A DNA stretch of 24,578 bases, taken from IMG/VR virus record IMGVR_UViG_3300042320_000015, positions 1 to 24,578 of that record. One strand, written 5' to 3'. The notes below the pieces were generated by a model that did no database searches, had not been told where the DNA came from, and worked only from the letters and a program-made list of their open reading frames with translations. The first letter of the stretch is position 1. Each line of letters starts with the position of its first letter. Source of the stretch: a virus. Shown here in pieces: positions 23,379 to 24,578 of this stretch. The translations under genes were made by a program, and so were the position numbers.

Positions 23379-24578
23379 TGTCGGCCTCTAGCAGCTCTTT
23401 GAACTGGGCTGGAGCCTCTGCTTTCCATTGCTGCAGGGCCTCGGCAATGTCCTCTTCAGAAATGAGAGCCGCTTCGTCAACGCCGCCCAGTACCAAGCCA
23501 CTTGCCTTGATTGCTTCTGCATCTTCCTTGAAATACTCGGCAGTGGTCTTCTTGCCTTTGAAAGCTTTTTCCATGGAGCCGTGCTTGCGCTTGTAAAGCT
23601 CCTTGTACTTGCGCGTCACATAGGCTCCCGCCACTGCGCTGGGCCAAGTCTTGAATTTGCTCTTGGCGGCGGCAATCGCCTGTTGGTGAAGCTCTTTGTC
23701 CGTAAATTCCACGTCGCCGCGTTCATGCTCTAGGTCGCCTTCCAGAAATAGTCCAGCAGCGTCTTGGACTTCTCTGGAGCCGTCCATTGGCAGTGTGCCA
23801 TTCTCTTGATTTAATGGATCGCGTCCGCCAGGAGGCACAGCACCTCCCACTTTGGGAGCAAGCATTGCATCGTTGGCCTTGAGCGATGGGTCAAGGGCGG
23901 TTTCCATTGACCACTCAGAGCCCCCGTAACGTGCCTCTCGCACTTCTTGTGGATGGAGCACTCCCAGTTGCAGCATCCTGCCGTCCACGGCTGCCACGCG
24001 GGCTCTCACGTCGGCCTTTTCACGCTCATTCAGTTCAAACAAGTCATTGAAGGAGATTCTCCACGATTCGGGCAGTTCGCCATTGGTCGGCCCATTCTTG
24101 CTCAGCATGATCATTTCCATCAGCTTCTGCAAAGGCCGCTTGTAATGCGCTGCCTGGTAATCACCAAGGAACTTTGCAAAGTCTCGCTCTTCGCTTCTAC
24201 CAGTGGCACCAAGGCCGCTTGGGCTCTCGCCAAAGAGAATCGTATGGGGAATCTGTGAGGCGCCAATAATGTCAATGCGCAGCTTTTCCAGCACGTCGCC
24301 AATGCCGCTTAAGTTGCGTGTAACGTAATCAAGTTCCTCGCGCTCGGCGTCAATCGCATAGCCGCGATAGATGCTCTTGCTCATGTCATTCAACACCAAA
24401 CGCTGCCTCACATCACTCTCCTTTCCCGCAGCAAGCATTGTGCTCAGGCCGCGCAGCTTATGCACAAACACGTCAAACTCAACCAGCACTGTCGCCGCAG
24501 AATTGAGGCCAGTCCAATAGTGCCGGAAGCTGTCGTAGATGGTCTGCAAGCTGCTCATTCCCCACCCATAGTTCCTTT
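23368..24578 (-). CDS. Portal protein, DUF1073-type, 5' end outside window
   Basis: Portal subunit: forms the dodecameric ring at the capsid vertex through which DNA is packaged and the tail attaches. The first in-window ATG is at 24558 (396 residues to the stop), but the frame stays open to the window edge and reads RNYGWG before that Met. This suits the middle of a DUF1073 portal, so the N-terminal part is probably missing. The stretch IPHTILFGESPSGLGATG (about residue 103 from the ATG) is the most diagnostic part. From about residue 240 an acidic, charged C-terminal extension follows, containing FKTWPSAVAGAYVTRKYKEL, which resembles the small DUF5872 domain. The stop overlaps the MuF-like start by 11 bases. 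Family recognition is by eye; I am confident of portal, less so of the extension. Confidence 0.85.
   Translation of the reverse strand, partial: RNYGWGMSSLQTIYDSFRHYWTGLNSAATVLVEFDVFVHKLRGLSTMLAAGKESDVRQRLVLNDMSKSIYRGYAIDAEREELDYVTRNLSGIGDVLEKLRIDIIGASQIPHTILFGESPSGLGATGRSEERDFAKFLGDYQAAHYKRPLQKLMEMIMLSKNGPTNGELPESWRISFNDLFELNEREKADVRARVAAVDGRMLQLGVLHPQEVREARYGGSEWSMETALDPSLKANDAMLAPKVGGAVPPGGRDPLNQENGTLPMDGSREVQDAAGLFLEGDLEHERGDVEFTDKELHQQAIAAAKSKFKTWPSAVAGAYVTRKYKELYKRKHGSMEKAFKGKKTTAEYFKEDAEAIKASGLVLGGVDEAALISEEDIAEALQQWKAEAPAQFKELLEADNAE

Noticed and set aside
24556-24558. ATG 24558 as the true portal start
   Set aside because: The frame is open upstream to the edge and continues with portal-like residues (NYGWG), and the protein would be short for a DUF1073 portal.

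Overview
The window is the structural (late) module of a tailed double-stranded DNA phage or prophage with a long flexible tail of the lambda type. Almost every gene lies on the minus strand and is read from the right edge to the left. The order is portal, MuF-like minor head protein, three sugar/methyl-transfer enzymes, two small proteins, protease/scaffold, decoration-like protein, major capsid protein, head-tail connectors, a tube candidate, tail-completion proteins, frameshifted tail chaperones, tape measure, M-, L- and K-like tip proteins, J-like tip protein, and two further tube-fold proteins. No terminase, integrase, lysis or replication gene lies inside the window, and no tRNA, rRNA or CRISPR array was seen. 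The host cannot be fixed from the sequence. My impression that the MuF-like and tip proteins resemble those of cyanobacterial phages and prophages is weak and unchecked.

Right part (about 24578-19208). The portal is cut by the window edge: its frame stays open upstream of the first ATG. It has a DUF5872-like C-terminal extension. A MuF-like protein with paired cysteines follows. Next comes a cassette of a GT4 glycosyltransferase, a DXD-type sugar transferase and an FkbM methyltransferase, with touching or overlapping start and stop codons, embedded in the head operon. It is followed by a DUF6496-containing basic protein and an acidic small protein.

Centre (about 19240-12777). A lone plus-strand XRE-type regulator diverges from the capsid genes across a 61-base gap, which is the only obvious control region in the window. 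The capsid block begins with a DUF2213-type protease whose C-terminal half has its own ribosome binding site and start codon, suggesting a nested scaffold as in lambda C/Nu3. Decoration-like and major capsid genes follow, each with a strong Shine-Dalgarno sequence, then connectors and a tube candidate that ends at an intrinsic terminator. The 3' arm of that terminator is also the ribosome binding site of the next gene.

Left part (about 13304-1). Two tail chaperone frames are joined by a textbook A AAA AAA slippery heptamer (-1 shift), giving a 175-residue and a 324-residue product. A 2056-residue tape measure protein carries a lysozyme-like and an M15 peptidase-like domain. The M-, L-, K- and J-like tip genes then follow in lambda order, almost all with ATGA overlaps. 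After J come two proteins that look like tail tube domains, the second cut by the left edge.
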